Assembly (NCBI GenBank): GCA_029532625.1
Contig: JARFXM010000011.1
Location: 1,488,001-1,552,000 of the forward strand
Direction of reading: 5' to 3'
DNA length: 64,000 nucleotides
DNA from: Lomentospora prolificans
Taxonomy: Eukaryota > Ascomycota > Sordariomycetes > Microascales > Microascaceae
Position numbers and translations under genes: made by a program. Position 1 is the first letter of the stretch, and each line of letters starts with the position of its first letter. Shown in pieces: positions 1 to 13,870 of the stretch. The notes beneath the pieces were generated by a model. That model saw nothing but the letters and a program-made list of their open reading frames with translations, was not told where the DNA came from and made no database searches.

Positions 1-146
1 ACATCCCTCAGGCAAACTGCTTATCATAGCCAAATTCTTGCAAGCCCACAGTCCAATAGGTCCTCTGTTTTCCATATACCGAAGGGGGCTTATTTTGTTT
101 ATAACATAATTCTGAGAAAGAAAAACAAACCTTAACCGCGGCTTCG

Positions 147-2459
147 ATGGCTACAGATGAGGAATTGAGTAATCCTGAAGTCACAGTCCCAGAGCAATCT
201 GTGGATGAGACTAGTAGCTCACAAGACATGCCTTGGGAGCCATCAGAAGAAGACGATGACTATGAAGATGAGGATGTGACTGACAATAATGACGATGAAG
301 ACGAAGAACTGATGATTGATCCGGACGACATGACCGAGCAGCTCCTTCAAGACTTTATTGGTGGTGGCTTGTTTGCCAATATTAACGCCATAATCGAAGA
401 TTTAGAAGAATATGGAAGCGGGGAGGAATTGGACCATGGTATTGAACCACTTATCTCTGATGGTCTGCCTCATATGATTCCTTGCTGTCTATTCGTATTG
501 GAGTAACTGACTTTTATCAAGATGTCGAGCTCATCATGGTTTCTACTGATCCATATGGCCATGATGACGAACCCGACTCGATACTTACGTCGCAAAGGCG
601 GCTTGCTATTTTGGTTGAGAGTATGTCCGTAATTTATTTCTTGTCTAGATTGATTCGCGCTCACTTCCTCTGATATACTAACGACGCCCGTGCCCTCTAG
701 GGGAACACGGCAATCCACGTGTCCTGCTGAGCCGAGAGCAAATACAGTACTTGCTACGGCGAGAGGATATCCTAGAACACCTAAAGCACAGCAACCAGCA
801 CGTGTCTCGCCACGAATTTGAGAGATGGGTTGCTAGCCACAGACCGGACCCGAACCGCTTTCCAAAGGTACCTAGCAAAGTAGGGCGTCGACTCATGGAC
901 TCGGGCACGTTCGGTACAAATCAACTCCCTGGTGAAACGCCCCGTAGAATTGCACCGTCTTTACGGATTCTTGGCCGAGAGCTTGGCTTAGCCCGGAATC
1001 TCGCGGAGCGGAAGAAGGCGGAAAGACTGCTCCTCCAAAGCATGCTTCCGAAGGACAAAACAGACGTGACCATTTATTTCAGGGAACCCGTCTATTCCGG
1101 ACAATTCTCCCGAGATGGCAATTTTTACTTTGCGTGCGGAGCCGACTTCAGAGTCCGACTCTATGACACTTCTAACCCATATAGTTGGAAGCACTACAAG
1201 ACAGTTTCGCACCCCTGGGCACAGTGGACTCTCACAGACGCTTCGTTAAGCCCCGATAATAAATGGCTTGCGTATACGTCACTTTCACCTAGCGTTTGTT
1301 TAGCTCCAACGGACCCAAACGACAAAGGCGACCCATATACCCTAGACCTTAGCGCGAGCGTTGGGACGGCAGGGGGGGCAACAAGCGATGAGCCGCGGTT
1401 GCGATTTGGGATATTCTCCGTTCGGTTTTCTGGGGATGGGCGGGAGTTGGTTACGGGAACGAACTATCGATCTATCATTGTGTATGACATTGAGACTAGG
1501 ACGCCGCTGCACAAGGTCAAAGGCCACGATGCCGACGTGAACGCTGTCTGCTTTGCCGACATTTCCTCCCCTCATATCCTCTATTCTGGGTCAGATGACA
1601 GCGTAATCAAGGTGCGTTATTGTCGTGCATTTCGAGTCGGTTGTATTAGCATGTCCTAATTTTCTTTTATAGGTGTGGGACAGGAGAAGTATGGGCGACA
1701 GACGTGAAGCAGGTGCTTTCGTGGGCCACATCGAGGGCATCACACATATTGACAGTAAGGGTGACGGTCGGTACATCCTTAGCAATGGAAAGGATCAGAG
1801 TATGAAGCTCTGGGATCTCCGGATGGCCATATCTACAGATCGGTTCCGAAGTATCGGCCTACGGAGGATTCCGACCTTTGATTACAGATGGGAGAAGTTT
1901 AGAGAAGTCGACTGGTTCGAGGACAAGAACGATAACTCTGCGGTGACTTTCCGTGGGCACGATGTGCTTCAAACCTTGATTAGGTGTCACTTTTCACCTC
2001 CTAGCAGCTCGGATTCCCGCTATGTCTATTCTGGCAGCGCTTCAGGTCAGATCTTTATATGGAACATGGACGCCACGCTTGCCGGAAAGATCGATGTTGA
2101 GACCAGTATAATGCACTCGCTGGCAAATGCTGGACGGTTTCCACAGTTGAGAATGACGGATCTTCTATATTCTCCCTGGAACATGGTTGTCAGAGATGCA
2201 AGCTGGCATCCCAACGTACCCGCCATTGCAAGTAAGTTTTCTCTTTCTGAAATGACCATGCCTCGTTGACTAATACGGACTCGTAGCTTCGGCGTGGAGC
2301 ACCGGTGGCATGCGTGAGGGCGCCATCTCGTTACACACCTTCCAAGAGCCGCGAGATCCGACACCCACCAAAGACGATCTAGGGTGCCCAAACGTCGGTG
2401 CATGTGTCACTGAGAAGCTTCAGCCATGTAGATTTTCAGTCACTGGCCGAGATGCTTGA
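147..2459 (+). CDS. WD40-repeat protein, DCAF11/LEC14B-like
   Basis: Five-exon model: 147-438, 522-620, 701-1611, 1673-2231 and 2287-2459. It closes in frame at 677 aa. The N-terminus (about residues 30-65) is strongly acidic. The middle has a Q-Y-L-L-R-x-E-D segment followed by several WD40 repeats, seen as GH...D and W-D/V-W-D pairs such as KVWDRRS and LWDLR. The overall plan matches DCAF11/LEC14B-type proteins, which in animals and plants serve as substrate receptors of CUL4-DDB1 ubiquitin ligases; that role here is inferred from family resemblance. Introns 2 to 4 have clear GT...AG ends; intron 2 has an ACTAAC branch site. Intron 1 (439-521) is the least certain, chosen because it restores the frame. 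Translation starts at the first in-frame ATG. The next gene lies 1.65 kb downstream. Confidence 0.82.
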
Positions 2460-4115
2460 CATAACTTGGATTCTTAATGACGCATGTAACAGTATATTTC
2501 TCAAGATACAGGTGTGATAGCTTGATGACTCGGTACTAGGTACGTATGCGCATCATACGACCTAGGATGGCGAGGGCGTTTAAAGGTTCAACCATTGCTC
2601 ATGAAGGTAGTCGGGGTATTTGGCTGTATTGCCTTTCCTTTCGATAGATAAAACCACGATAGGAACATAACTAGACGCGGGAAGAGAAGAGCGCGGAAAA
2701 GAGCTGAATATACACCAATATACCTGCTAAGATTACAATAATTCCGCCAGACTAGACTTGCCGGACTCTAAACGAATCTTAGGAATCGCAAGTTGGGGCT
2801 CGTTGCATGTGATGTGGGGCGTAACTCTCATCCGTCCCTCACCGGAAATATCCGAAGATTAGCCTTCCCAACCCGTAGGGGTACGTACCACAACACTTGC
2901 AAACGGGGACCCAGGGATTAGTGGAAACCAGCCTTGGAGCCTTGTTGCTGCCCTCTCCATCCCAAACTTCCTCCCTGATATTATCCTCGCCATTGACTCA
3001 ACCTCTCTCCGACCCTCCCTCATCTCCATCCTCCTCCGTTTTACCATCCTCGCGGACTCACTTCGAGCCGACGCACTCGAATCGACATAGTCCGCCAATC
3101 CTACCTTTTCTCTGCTTTCGGCCTGGATTGGAGGGTAGCTCAAGCTCCCTCCAATTCAGCTCTTATCTGACCCTCCCAACCCTCTTCGAGATCAACTCCG
3201 TAAATCATTGAGACAGGGCGACCAGAGCTACTCGAAACACCCCACTGTCTATCCGACTGTATAACTTCTAACGGTCACAGGACTCCTTGGCATATATTTC
3301 TACCAGACCAGATCCTGCATCTAGGAGAGGAGGAAGGAACGAGTGTCTAGATTGCTACCGTGGCGCGAGAAGATTGCAAGCACAGAGCTTCGTCTTCCAA
3401 CCATCGTCCCTGCATTTTCTCCTGTTCTCATTCAATTTCTTTCTTTTGGCTTGACCGCCATCAGACTACGAAGATTTGCCGACCCGGCTCAAGAAAAAGT
3501 CCAGGACAAAGAGGCAACGCGTTTCTACCCTGTGAAACTCCCTACTTTTTCCTGCCTGTCTTGCGGACGTCGAGTCCGGAATGTACGTATTCTATATTGT
3601 TCTTCCTCCTCCGATCTGGTTTCCTTCTTTCAATTTCTTCTCTTCTTGTTTCTACGCTTCTTTTTCCTTTTTTTTTTTTTTTTTTATCATTTTCTTCTTG
3701 CTTGTCTGGCTGCCACGGGCAATCTCTGCCTTTTTGCTCGATCCATCCCACAAACGCCCTCTGCAGCGCCCGGCGCGCAGGCTCTTATCCGCAGAGGGAG
3801 GAATCGCATTTCGTGGGCGAATCAAGCGATGGGCTATCTCGTCTTGTATCTCAGACACAATGTTGTATATCGAAGTGCTAATACCAACAATTTTCCTCCT
3901 CGACAGCTCCTCCCAAGTGCGGCAGAGCCTTCAAAGTGCTCTCTTTTCTTGGGGGCAACCTCACGGTGGTCCACTAATTTTTTCGACGGAAGCGTAACAA
4001 GTGGCTCAAAAAGGGAGGCTGTCTGCTCCGTCTGCCTATAGAACACGTTGCCAAGTGCATCCGATTGACTACAACCTTTTACAGCCTTCATTCCTATAGT
4101 GATTGAGCTTTCACA
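2460..4115. promoter_or_regulatory. intergenic region with CT-rich leader of the RRM gene
   Basis: No convincing protein-coding gene. From about 2900 to 3700 the plus strand is rich in C and T, including an 18-base T run near 3669, as is common in fungal promoters and 5' leaders. A possible 5'-UTR intron of the downstream gene runs from a GTACGT donor at 3583 to a CGACAG acceptor ending at 3906 (324 bp); it is proposed from splice consensus only. Open frames here are low-complexity Ser/Pro/Phe-rich and read as by-products of the CT bias. Confidence 0.4.
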
Positions 4116-5325
4116 ATGGCCGAGGAAGAATTCGAGATCGACATCTACGGTGACGCCGCCAACGACCAATCTACCGATCAACCTAACAACCCGAGCGATT
4201 CGCAGACCTACAACGACGACGGACATGATCACGCTGACGAATCCAACGCCGACCAGCACTACGACGACGAGAGAACCGGTCATGATACCAACCAGCACCA
4301 CAGCCCTCCCCAGCAGGGGGTGAAGAGGAAGGGTGGTGCGGATGGCGATGACAGGCCCGTCGACCCCGGCGCGACTGCCGCCATCATGTTATCAGATCTA
4401 AACTGGTGGACAACCGATGACGGCATCCGTGCCTATGCCAGGGAAGTTGGCTGCGAGGATGAGCTAAAGGACGTCACTTTTAGTGAACATAAGGTGAATG
4501 GAAAGAGCAAAGGGTATGTTAGGACATAGTTTGGCATTCTTCCCCAAAGTCCAGATGCTAACATTCATGAACATAGCCAAGCGTATGTCGAGTTTACTTC
4601 TCAGCAGGCAGCTACTGCAGTGAAGCGTTTCATCGACTCCATCAATGAGTCTACCCAATCTTCTTTCAAAAAGCTGGCAGTCTCTTATTCGATGCCCGGC
4701 GTCAATCCTTTCCGTACCCTCCCCAAGGATGCACCCGCTCGAGCCGGCAAGGACAACCAAAATAGGACACCCTCCGGCCCCGGTTACAATGAGGGCCAGA
4801 ATAATATGGGAGGAGGAAATTTCCGTGGCAACTACCGCGGCCGCGGCAGTTACGGCCACCGAGGGAACATGCACAACAACCCAGGAAATTACAACCGAAA
4901 CTTCTCTGGAGGTAATAACATGGGTGGTGGCGGTGGCGGCGGATACAACAACCAGATGTTCAATAACCCCATGGGCGGCGGCAACTTTGGCTTCAACCGT
5001 GGTGGCATGATGGGTATGGGCATGCCTCGCGGAGGGGGAGGCATGCGCGGCGGCCGCGGAGGCGGCATGGGTAATGGCATGATGGGGATGGGCCCCATGG
5101 GCGGCATGCCTAATCCGATGGGTGGCATGGGCATGATGGGTGGCGGCATGCAAGGTATGTTTTAGATCGTACCTTACAACTAGATACGTGGCATCTAACT
5201 TCCCTCATATAGGATTCGGTGGTGGCATGCAGGCGCCATTCAACCCCGGTTTCTTCCCACAGATGGGATCGAACAACCAGGAATGGGGAAATCCTCATGG
5301 AGCAAAGAGGCCAAGGCCCGAGTAG
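4116..5325 (+). CDS. RRM-domain RNA-binding protein with Gly/Met-rich tail
   Basis: Three exons: 4116-4513, 4577-5154 and 5213-5325, giving 362 aa. Residues 1-85 are acidic and Asp/Asn/His-rich. An RRM follows (about 88-165): the RNP2-like strand is [13 protein letters not shown] and the RNP1-like strand is GKSKGQAYVEF, which is completed across the first intron. The rest is an RGG/GGM-rich low-complexity tail ending in KRPRPE. The LNWWTTD signature recalls CPSF6/CFIm68-type RRMs, so a role in mRNA 3'-end processing or mRNP assembly in the nucleus is plausible but inferred. Both introns have GTATGT donors. The long Gly/Met tail is typical of proteins that self-associate in RNP granules. Confidence 0.82.
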
Positions 5326-6468
5326 CGCTGAGCCTTGCCCCCCCCTTTTCATTCTTTTTTGTTCACTTGACTTTTTTGCCACCATCTGGAAAGCGGCGTT
5401 TGGAGTGGCGGCGAAGAAATCATTCTGAGGGATGAATCGAGAGTAAGCGATTGTTTTCCCTTTGCACTTGCAATTCCGGAATAAGCAATCTACAGGAGAA
5501 ACAATGAGAGGTTTTAGCTAGGTATATGTTAGGTTTTCAAACTACATATACTAGCTTCACCTCAGCTGTGTGGATGAAGCTAGCTTTGGTGGGTTTAGAC
5601 TGGGTGTGGTGGTTGCTTTTTCTATTGCTCTGCTCAAGGTGAAGTGGCATTGGTTTGCTGGTGTGGACAGGTGGAGTGTGATGCTTTCTCTACTGTCTAG
5701 TTTTACTATCGCCTACTACTACACTCTACTATTGCTTATCGTCATGAGGTTACATGTACCTCCTGTATGATGCTTAGATATAGCTTTCATGTCATAGATT
5801 GCCTGTATGAGTGAGCCTGAGTTAGCTATAGACCCCGGATACGGGGCGGATGGATCAAGTGGAGACGGCGACACGAAGATAGAGGAATCAATGTTTACGG
5901 AGAGCAGAGGAGGGAAAGCCCCGGGGAGCCTGATGAAAAGGCAGTCCACAAGAAAAGAGGAGGCCGAAAGCAAGAACGAGAGCACAAAAAGAGGGTGACA
6001 ATGGGACACGGAGAGCGGAGGCAAGATGGGTTAAACTGTTGTTTTCTTGTGTCGGTGGTTGACGGATTGTACCAATATCATTTCGGGACCAATGTTGTTA
6101 TCTCTTCCTTTTATTCTATATTCCTTTTCTCTTTCTTCTTGTCCTTTTCTTTCCTCTTTAAGCACCGGGCGACTATGAAATGGCATCACAGGGTTTCTCA
6201 TTTTTTTTTTTTTTAATATCTTCTTTTTAGGTCTTGCCTCATGTCTTGACCAAATTTCTACATTGTGCATGTCTTATGTCTTTGACATCACATCGGGATC
6301 TACTGTACTCGAGTTCATCGGTCAATGTACGATAGTGCTCTATATTCATAATGCTGATTCAAGTAGAGGGAAAACTCTAATATTCTAAGCCCGAAGCACT
6401 CTCCCACCCTTGGCTAAAAACGCTGGCCCCGCGTCGGCGTCGGAACACGGCACCGGGGAGGGGTTCTC
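5326..6468. other. intergenic, nothing recognised
   Basis: This is the 3' side of the RRM gene and the 3' side of APC5 on the opposite strand (convergent genes). It holds AT-rich and T-rich stretches (around 6110-6220) that fit 3'-UTRs and polyadenylation signals. I see no gene with a known domain and no RNA gene. Confidence 0.5.
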
Positions 6469-9091
6469 TCAACTTCGCCCAGCCACCTGGACGCCCTTCC
6501 TCCTCGCATCCTCGCGCTCCAGTAAAGAAACATACTTTGCCGAATACTGCGCCGCGAGGGCCTTGTCGCCCAAGACCTTCATGACGGCTGCGCGTTTGGC
6601 GACGACCTCCCTCGCGGCGCGGGCCTCCTCCACGTCGGCGTAATACTTGAAGGCGCGATCGAGGGCGTCGGCGGCGCGGGTGAGGTGTTCGGTCCTGGGT
6701 CTGGAGGCGGGGGAGGACTGGCCAGCGAGGCCCATTTCGGCGTCGGCGAGTGCCGAGTAGAGGGTCGCGGCGAGGAGAGCGTCGTGGTATTCTAGGGCGC
6801 GGGGAAGAGCGGCGGAGAGGAGACGGGAGGAGGCGGAGAACTCGGAGAGGGAGGTGAGGATGGTCGCGAGGGCGGCGGCGGAGTGCCAGAGGAGCGGGAG
6901 GAGGCGGGCGCGGTGGGAGAGGGATGCGGCGCGGGTGGCGAGGGAGAAGGCGCGGGAGGGATGGTTTGATTTGATGTAGAGGTTTGCTTTCGCGAGGAGA
7001 AGGCGGATACGGAGGGATATGTCTGGGGTTGGCGTGGTCATTGTTGTGGTTGTGGCGGCGTCATCTGTGCCGGGAGGGGGGGGTTCGGGGATGTCATCAG
7101 AGGTGCGGGCTAGGAGGTCCTCGACGAGGGAGAAGGCGCGGGGGAGATTGCCCTGGCGGACGAGGTAGTCGACGTGCAAGAGGTCGATGGAGAGGGCCAT
7201 GTCAGGCTCTAGGTCGTCGAATTTAGATTGCAGGAGCTGGGACAGGAGGTCAGAGGCGCCGTCGAGATCCGAGCGGGCGAGATCGCGGCGGAGTTTGATG
7301 ATCCCACGATATTTGCGCCAATACTGTTGGGTCTTTTCCGCGCGGATGACTTGGTGAGGTGGCGGCGCGGTAGAAACCACGCCGTCGGTGTTGAGCTTCT
7401 CGTCGAGCAGACGGAGGGCATCATTGTAGCGGCCGCGGCCAGCAAGGTCCATGGCGAGCTTGCACGTCAAGCGGAGTTCATCTTCAAATACGCCGTGCGG
7501 AGCGTGGGCTCGCAGGGCAACCTCGCAGGTCATGGCCGAGAGGTTGGAGAGGCCGAGGCGATCCCAGAGAGAAGCGAGGAGCATGAGGTGGGGGCCGAAC
7601 ATGACGCGCGCGTTGCGCTCGATGATGACCTGGGAACTGCGCACGACGTTCTCGAGGGCTGTGGCGACGCTTTCGCCGTTGGAGAGAGTTAGTTTTGCTT
7701 CGCTAAGGAGCACCGAGCTCCAAAGAGTCCACATGCCAGTCTCCTTGGCCCGCACGCGCAGGAAGGCGAGGGTTTCCTTGGAGGACCCCAAGGTGCTTGC
7801 GGGGTCGATGTGTTTGACGAGGCTAGGGTGGGCGCGGCCAAAGTGGAAGAGCCAGTTCAGCGCAAAGTTGAGGCAGGTAATGTCGCGGTTTTCGCGGGCG
7901 GTGGAGACGGTCTGGAGCATGGCATCGACGGCCTCGGTATAGCAGCCAAACTCGGCCTGGAGGACGGCGAGATTCATGAGGGCGTACTGGTAGAAGAGGC
8001 GGTCGTGGTTCTGCATGGTATAATCAAAGTAGCGGTGGAGGTAGTCAAAGGCGTTGGGAAGATCGCCTGCCCTCCAGCTATCCAGGAAGCTATCCCCTGG
8101 TTGTTAGTGGGTAGACTCACCGCCACAGACACGGAGGTTAAGCTCACCGGACATAGTGGGAGACGCTCGGTGTTATGAGACTCTCTTGCATGATTTCCTG
8201 AAGCTTTTGCCTCGCCTCTAATGGAACGCGATTGCCGTATTCTAGCCACCGTTAGCTTCGCGACTACCGAGAGACTAAAGTGAGAGACTTACTCTGAATC
8301 TGCTCGACTTGAAACTCCAGAAGGCCCTCCAAATCATCGGTGCTGATGGGAAAGGTCCCCGATGAACTCCCCACAAGCCCCTCTCCATAAACGGCAGCAG
8401 CCAACCTCGTAAAATCCGGATCCTCCAGCTCCCCAACCAAAAGCACCTGATCAAAGCTCAACTTCTCAAACGAAGGATTCTTCTTCCTCAAATACTGCGC
8501 GGTGGGTTGGCGATACCTCACAAAGCTCTTCCACAGATCGGCGGAATCGTGAAAGCGCAGCCTTGCAAACTCCAACTGGCACCTGCGCACAAAGATTCCG
8601 AAAATGGACGTCTTGCAAAGCCGGATGCCGCCTTCCGGCTCGGGCACACGGCCCGTCGCCTCGGCAATGTGACGTAGCTCTTCCTTGGTGAGCTGCAGCA
8701 GGAGGCGCAGGCGGGAGAAGAACTCATGCATGGCGTTGAGGGAATTGATTTCCCAAAGCTTCTGGAGAAAGCTATCCCAGAGGCGGCGGCCAGGCATGCC
8801 GAGGACAACGGGGTGGGGGGACAGGACCTTTTCGAACTCGTGAATGTCCACGACGAGATTCGCGGTGCGCTCGGCCTTTTGCCATGGTGAGGAGGAGGGG
8901 AGGGTGGAATTTTCAGCGGTGTCGACCAGGTGGGAGGTAATGAAGGAAAGAACAGGAAGAATGGCGTCAGCGGTGACGGCCTCGTCGGCGTAGAGCTCTA
9001 TCAGGGCAAGGAGGCCCATTTTGGCCGGGGTTAGGTAGCGCGCCATGGCGAGGATGGAACGCGGGACTGGTGACCTCTCATGCACCGACAA
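6469..9091 (-). CDS. APC5: anaphase-promoting complex subunit 5 (APC5)
   Basis: Three exons on the minus strand: 9091-8293, 8241-8148 and 8089-6469 (837 aa). The first exon carries the characteristic start MARYLTPAKMGLLALIELY. The exon 2/3 junction restores FLDSWRAGDLPNAFDYLHRY, and the next segment ALMNLAVLQAEFGCYTEAVDA is the conserved TPR core of APC5. The C-terminal half is helical TPR-like sequence. APC5 is a scaffold subunit of the APC/C ubiquitin ligase that drives the metaphase-anaphase transition. The intron 2 acceptor is GGGGATAG rather than the nearer CAG, because only this choice avoids an immediate stop. Start choice: 9091 gives a 15-residue extension; the conserved MARYLT start is the Met at 9046 and may be the true one. 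APC5 normally neighbours COX13/APN2 in the MAT region of many ascomycetes; here it lies next to RPL21. Confidence 0.9.
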
Positions 9092-12000
9092 CTTTCCAAG
9101 CTAGGTGATGATTGAGGAACAGGACAGGATTTGATAGAGTGCGAGAGATTACTGGGCAACCCGGAGTGTAAAAGGCCGGCTGTTGGGTCAGTTCTCTGAT
9201 AGTGGTCTGTGTGGGTTTGCCGAGTGAAGTTGTAAACGCCTGGCGACTGACGAAACGCGCGTCAAGCAGCTAAATCGCTTGAGGCATGTATGTATGTATG
9301 TGCATCAATGTGGGTTTCCCCCGCCAGCCAGCTTTAGCGCCTCGCCAGGCTGTTGGCCCCGCGCTGGCCAGCTTGTAACACGGGCCATTCAGCTGGCATC
9401 AGAGCCGTCCAACCAGTCTGTCCCTGTTGTTGCCAAATTGATCCTCAGAGCCGAGTTTGGCTCCATCACCCGTTCCGGCCTCTGACACATCCATCTATCT
9501 GTACCTTGGTACGCATCCCTTAGTCCTGGTATCGAGTTTACTATTCGCTTTGAGGCGAGAAAAGGGGGAAGGGAGGGATCTGAAATTCTATGAATTCCTC
9601 TCAACTACAATTAGTCGGTAAATGGCCAGCACCAGCCAATTTTTGTTTCCTCACCTCCTCAAGACAAGCGAAGAAAGACACGAGGAAAAATACACTTGGG
9701 TGGTCTCTAACCGCCAGCCGACTTCGCTGGCAATGTCTTCTTGCTCCGCTGGCGTCCGTCTACCCGCCCAGATATCCAGACCGTGGGCCGGCAGCGCTGA
9801 CATTCGACGCATCTGACAATAAGGTAGGTCAAGTTTGCTTGTTTGCCAATATCAGCTTCATAATCTCCTGATTGAAAAGCTAAAACACCACCTCTTTCAC
9901 ATTGGAGAGCCACGGGTCGCGACCGATATTCCATTCCCCCAAATAAACCAAAAAATCAACCGTATGTCGGTAACGATCACCCATCTTTCGATCCAACGGA
10001 AATGCATCTTCCAATCTGACAACTTTCTTCATTTTTGGAAACCCTCCTTTCATCCCCCACATCAGTTTGAAATTTGGACTAAAGCCCAAAGTGAAGTGAA
10101 AGAGTGCCTAAATTTCCTAATTGCAATGCAAGATTTGGAATTTATGATCACTACAGTACCTTTTCACTAATACTTTTTTACGCCTTGATCATGTCTGAAA
10201 TCTCACAAGGATGGATGTCAATCCGTCGAAATCCACTTTCAGGCACTAAGTTTAAAGTGCATATACACTTTAATATAATGAAAATCAAAGAGTTATAGAA
10301 ATCGAGAAGGAGGAGCCTTATACAGCTACCTCTCTAGATCTATGAAGGGTTGCATATTTCACATGCACAAAAGTTTGGTACATCTGCAGTTTTAAGGTTA
10401 AAGTTGAATGTGGACTATGAATAAGACCGAAGATTGCTTCACTCTTACTGTTTGCCCACCCAAGAATTCCAAAGACTAATATGTAGGCTATTATTTCAGC
10501 ATTTTTAGAGGAATATTTTCAAAAATTTTAGGATCTATCTCTACACGCTGGCTAAAGAGACGGCGCGTCAACTATTTCAACTATTATACACCCCATACTA
10601 ATGTTTACCATCTTGTCCTATAGCACCCAGGAGCCTGCCCATGCAAGGCTTCAGGACATCTTAAAAACAAAGCACAACATAAAGAACCGAGAGTGAAGGA
10701 GAAGCAATAGGCATCCACATACTGCCGACCATGGGCAGATGAGCAGACCTTCCCCGCCATTCCAGTAACATTATTTCCAGTACCGACTTCAATCTCCTCC
10801 AGCCTGATGTGGCGCCTGTTTGCTATGTTTGTGAGACAACACTCCCAGAACACAACATCTCTGTCCCAGTTGACCTCCCATTTTTATATATGCAACACAC
10901 CACGACACATCCGGCTACGCAGGGCCCCCCTTCAGGGTCATTAGATACACTTTACCACCGAACTACATTTACGCGTCTCGAGTGTACAGACTGCATCTTC
11001 ACTCCGATCTGACAGAGAAAGTGTATTAGACAATTTCTTTTCTCACTTTGCGTATCCCCAGCATATGGCCTGTCACCGGTTGCCTCAGGGAACTCCCTAA
11101 GCCGAGATGGAGTACAAATTTCACTTATCCCGTATCAAGACCGACGCTATGGATCTGGGCCTCTTGCTGGGAACATGCAAGCCAGAATCAAATCTTCGTT
11201 TTTTCATTTTTTTCTTCAGATGATTTAGGTCGCGGCTTAGGCAGCAGTTCGCGAACCCTTTTCACAGGTTGCGTAGTGCTGTCTAAGTCAGGCTCTTCCA
11301 ACATCTGTATCTAAAGCGACCACTTTGCTAAGAGATATAGTCATCAATTAAGACGGTGAGGTGCAATTAGAGTTTTGGAAGGGCTCGGCGCGCCGCATAT
11401 CGCGAAGAAGCTCTCCAGCTGGACCCTTGACTGCTGGGGTGTTATCCATGGGCACCCGTTCTATCCATTGCTAGCTTCACGGCTGATAGCTGCAAGGTTA
11501 ACACAGCCATGGAAAGTGACGACTAGTAAACGCGCCCTACAAGCCTGGTTGATTTGGTGGCATACGTTCTAGATGTTAGGTATTATTCCCCATGCTGTAG
11601 TAAATCACGCTGTATGTCTCTACATAGTATACTCTATATCCATTAGTATGATATTCTTTATTGCTGCGACTTTCATCACACTTTGTTTTTGAAACTATAA
11701 CTCTAGCTAGGGTTTATTTTCCCTATACTCGATGGATTGGGTTTTCACTATTCATATCATCGACACTTATACGATCAAGACATAGGTTAAGCCCTAGGGG
11801 GAGAAGAAGGGGGTAGAACTCTGTATCAGTATATCTTAGCTCTTCAAAGAAGAATCTTCACATTTATTACACACTATAGCTGTAGCTACGCGCGGCGATT
11901 AGCATGTCGACGCCATCTCCACCACCTCGAAGCCCTCACACACGAAAGAAGCTTAGTAAAGGAGCCTCGACACTGATCTTCTCACCTTCATTAGACAAAG

Positions 12001-13870
12001 CGCAATAGCTTGCACTATCAAAGTACAGCTTCCCCTCTTCTGAAAGTGATTACATAGAATTGGAGGTTCAGAATAACGAGACCTGGACGCAGCCGGGACG
12101 CTGTGCTTGTCCAGAGGAAGCAGGACCATAAACCGTGTCTCTTTTTGCTAGCGTAATAAAGTGGCTCTGTAACGGGGACCAAAAACCCCCAAGGATAAAC
12201 GGAGGATTCGTTCTTGGTCTCTTCTGCGTTATGCGTTTTCGTTCTACAGCCCGGTTGGTTGCAGAGTAGTACGTCCGCAGGCTACTTGTTGGGCCGCGGA
12301 CGATCCTGGATCGCTCTGTTCAGTCCATTCAATACCCCGCCCCCAAATCTGTGTGTAACAACCTTGCTGGTCCTGGCCCATGTCGGCGCAACTGAACCGC
12401 TGGCCCGTCTGGCGGGCCTCACCTAAGATAGTTCCCTACGTGATCGATCCGGGTGATTGTCCCAAGACGCACACTAGTGCACCCCACCCGGGCAACACGG
12501 ACAAAAAACCTCCTCCCGAGGCCACCATCTTCATAGCTCGGTTCCTCTGAGCTCGGTGAGCGCTGGTTACCCGTGTGCCGCCTTCCATGACTACGGCCGA
12601 GGTGCCAGGCGTCAGCGCGAGTGGGTGCGTAGACTCTCGAGATGAAAAGCGGACCAGTTCGCACACGGGTGGCTTTAGTGAGTCGATCCACCTCCTGCAG
12701 GGCTTTGATTGTGTGTTGATAGCCGGGTAGATTGAATCCCGAGTGAATAGTCGGCTGAGGCCTGCCTAAGCTATTCTGTTTGCGTCCCTCCTTGCGTCGG
12801 GCTCCCCACCTCTAATGTTGTTTATCGAAAGAGCGAAAAATCAGGCTGTCTAGAATTTTCTCACGGCGAGACTACCAGAGTGATTCAAGAGACAAGAAGT
12901 GTAGGCAAGTTATAAAGCGGATCACTACCACAGATGACGGATCCCATCTCTGTCAAGGGATTTCTCTAAATATCAAAGACCAATAATCCTGGTGATGAAG
13001 TAATGGACGCGCGCATCTGTCACCGAAAAATATTACCGCCCGTGCCTGGCAGCCAGCATCAGTTGATCAATGTTTGCCAGCCAGTCAGAGTCGTATGACT
13101 TGGGACAGGTAATTGGCTGCCTTGGCTGGGTACTTGCGTTCACAGTTCGCGAACCGCGGCATAAACGCCATTAACTTTAGGCAAGGCAAGAAATGTGCTG
13201 AGGAATCCATGGATACCTTTGGTCCGACGATAAAGCAGCCCCGCGTTGATTGCAAATCTCAAGCCTTGTATATATACATATCTATTGCACGGACGAGGCA
13301 TTCAATGCGAGCACTGTCGTAATCACAGAGTGGTGCGTGCTAGGAAAAATGTGCCCGTGGATGTTGGCGAGATGTATGCTTGCCAAGTAAAATCCTCACT
13401 GACAGGAGGTGGACGTAGGATGATGACAGAGGCGGGGGGACGGAGTGCGGGGTCCATCTGCTCCGCGATCTGTTGGATGTGCCACCAGGGGCGGAGTTGG
13501 GCAGAGCCGGGGGAAAGCGGACAAGAATCCCGGAGCTTCGGAGGTTCATACATACATAGTCACGCAAAGCAAAGATTCATTTTGTCTCTAAAGGGGCGTT
13601 GCGCCGATTTCATTGCCGATTGAGAAATGCCTAGTCCACATTCCGGACTTTAACCTCGACTCCCATGCAAAAACACAAGAGAACCGTTCCACGTCACACA
13701 AAGACATTGGGTCCCCTCAAACTACCTATAAAAGTTGAGAGACACCCGTGGGGCTTCTTTCGTTTTATTTTCTCGGAAAGGAAACCACCCATCCTCGGGA
13801 TATTTTTTGAGTTAAAACTCCCCTATAAAACAAGCAACCACGCACCCAGCCTGACCACACAATTCGAGTT
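9092..13870. other. 4.8 kb intergenic region, AT-rich patches and repeat-like debris
   Basis: No intact gene recognised. 9840-10620 and 11580-11760 look clearly AT-richer than the surrounding genes. A short TGTA microsatellite lies near 9285. At 11904-12131 a frame starting MSTPSPPPRSP is interrupted by one TAG and could be the front of a decayed mobile-element ORF. The distal part (12.2-13.8 kb) is GC-richer without a recognisable product. The right end should contain the RPL21 3'-UTR. Confidence 0.4.

Noticed and set aside
2859..3211. Ser/Pro-rich frames on both strands upstream of the RRM gene
   Set aside because: Composition follows the CT-rich promoter; no splice support or domain.
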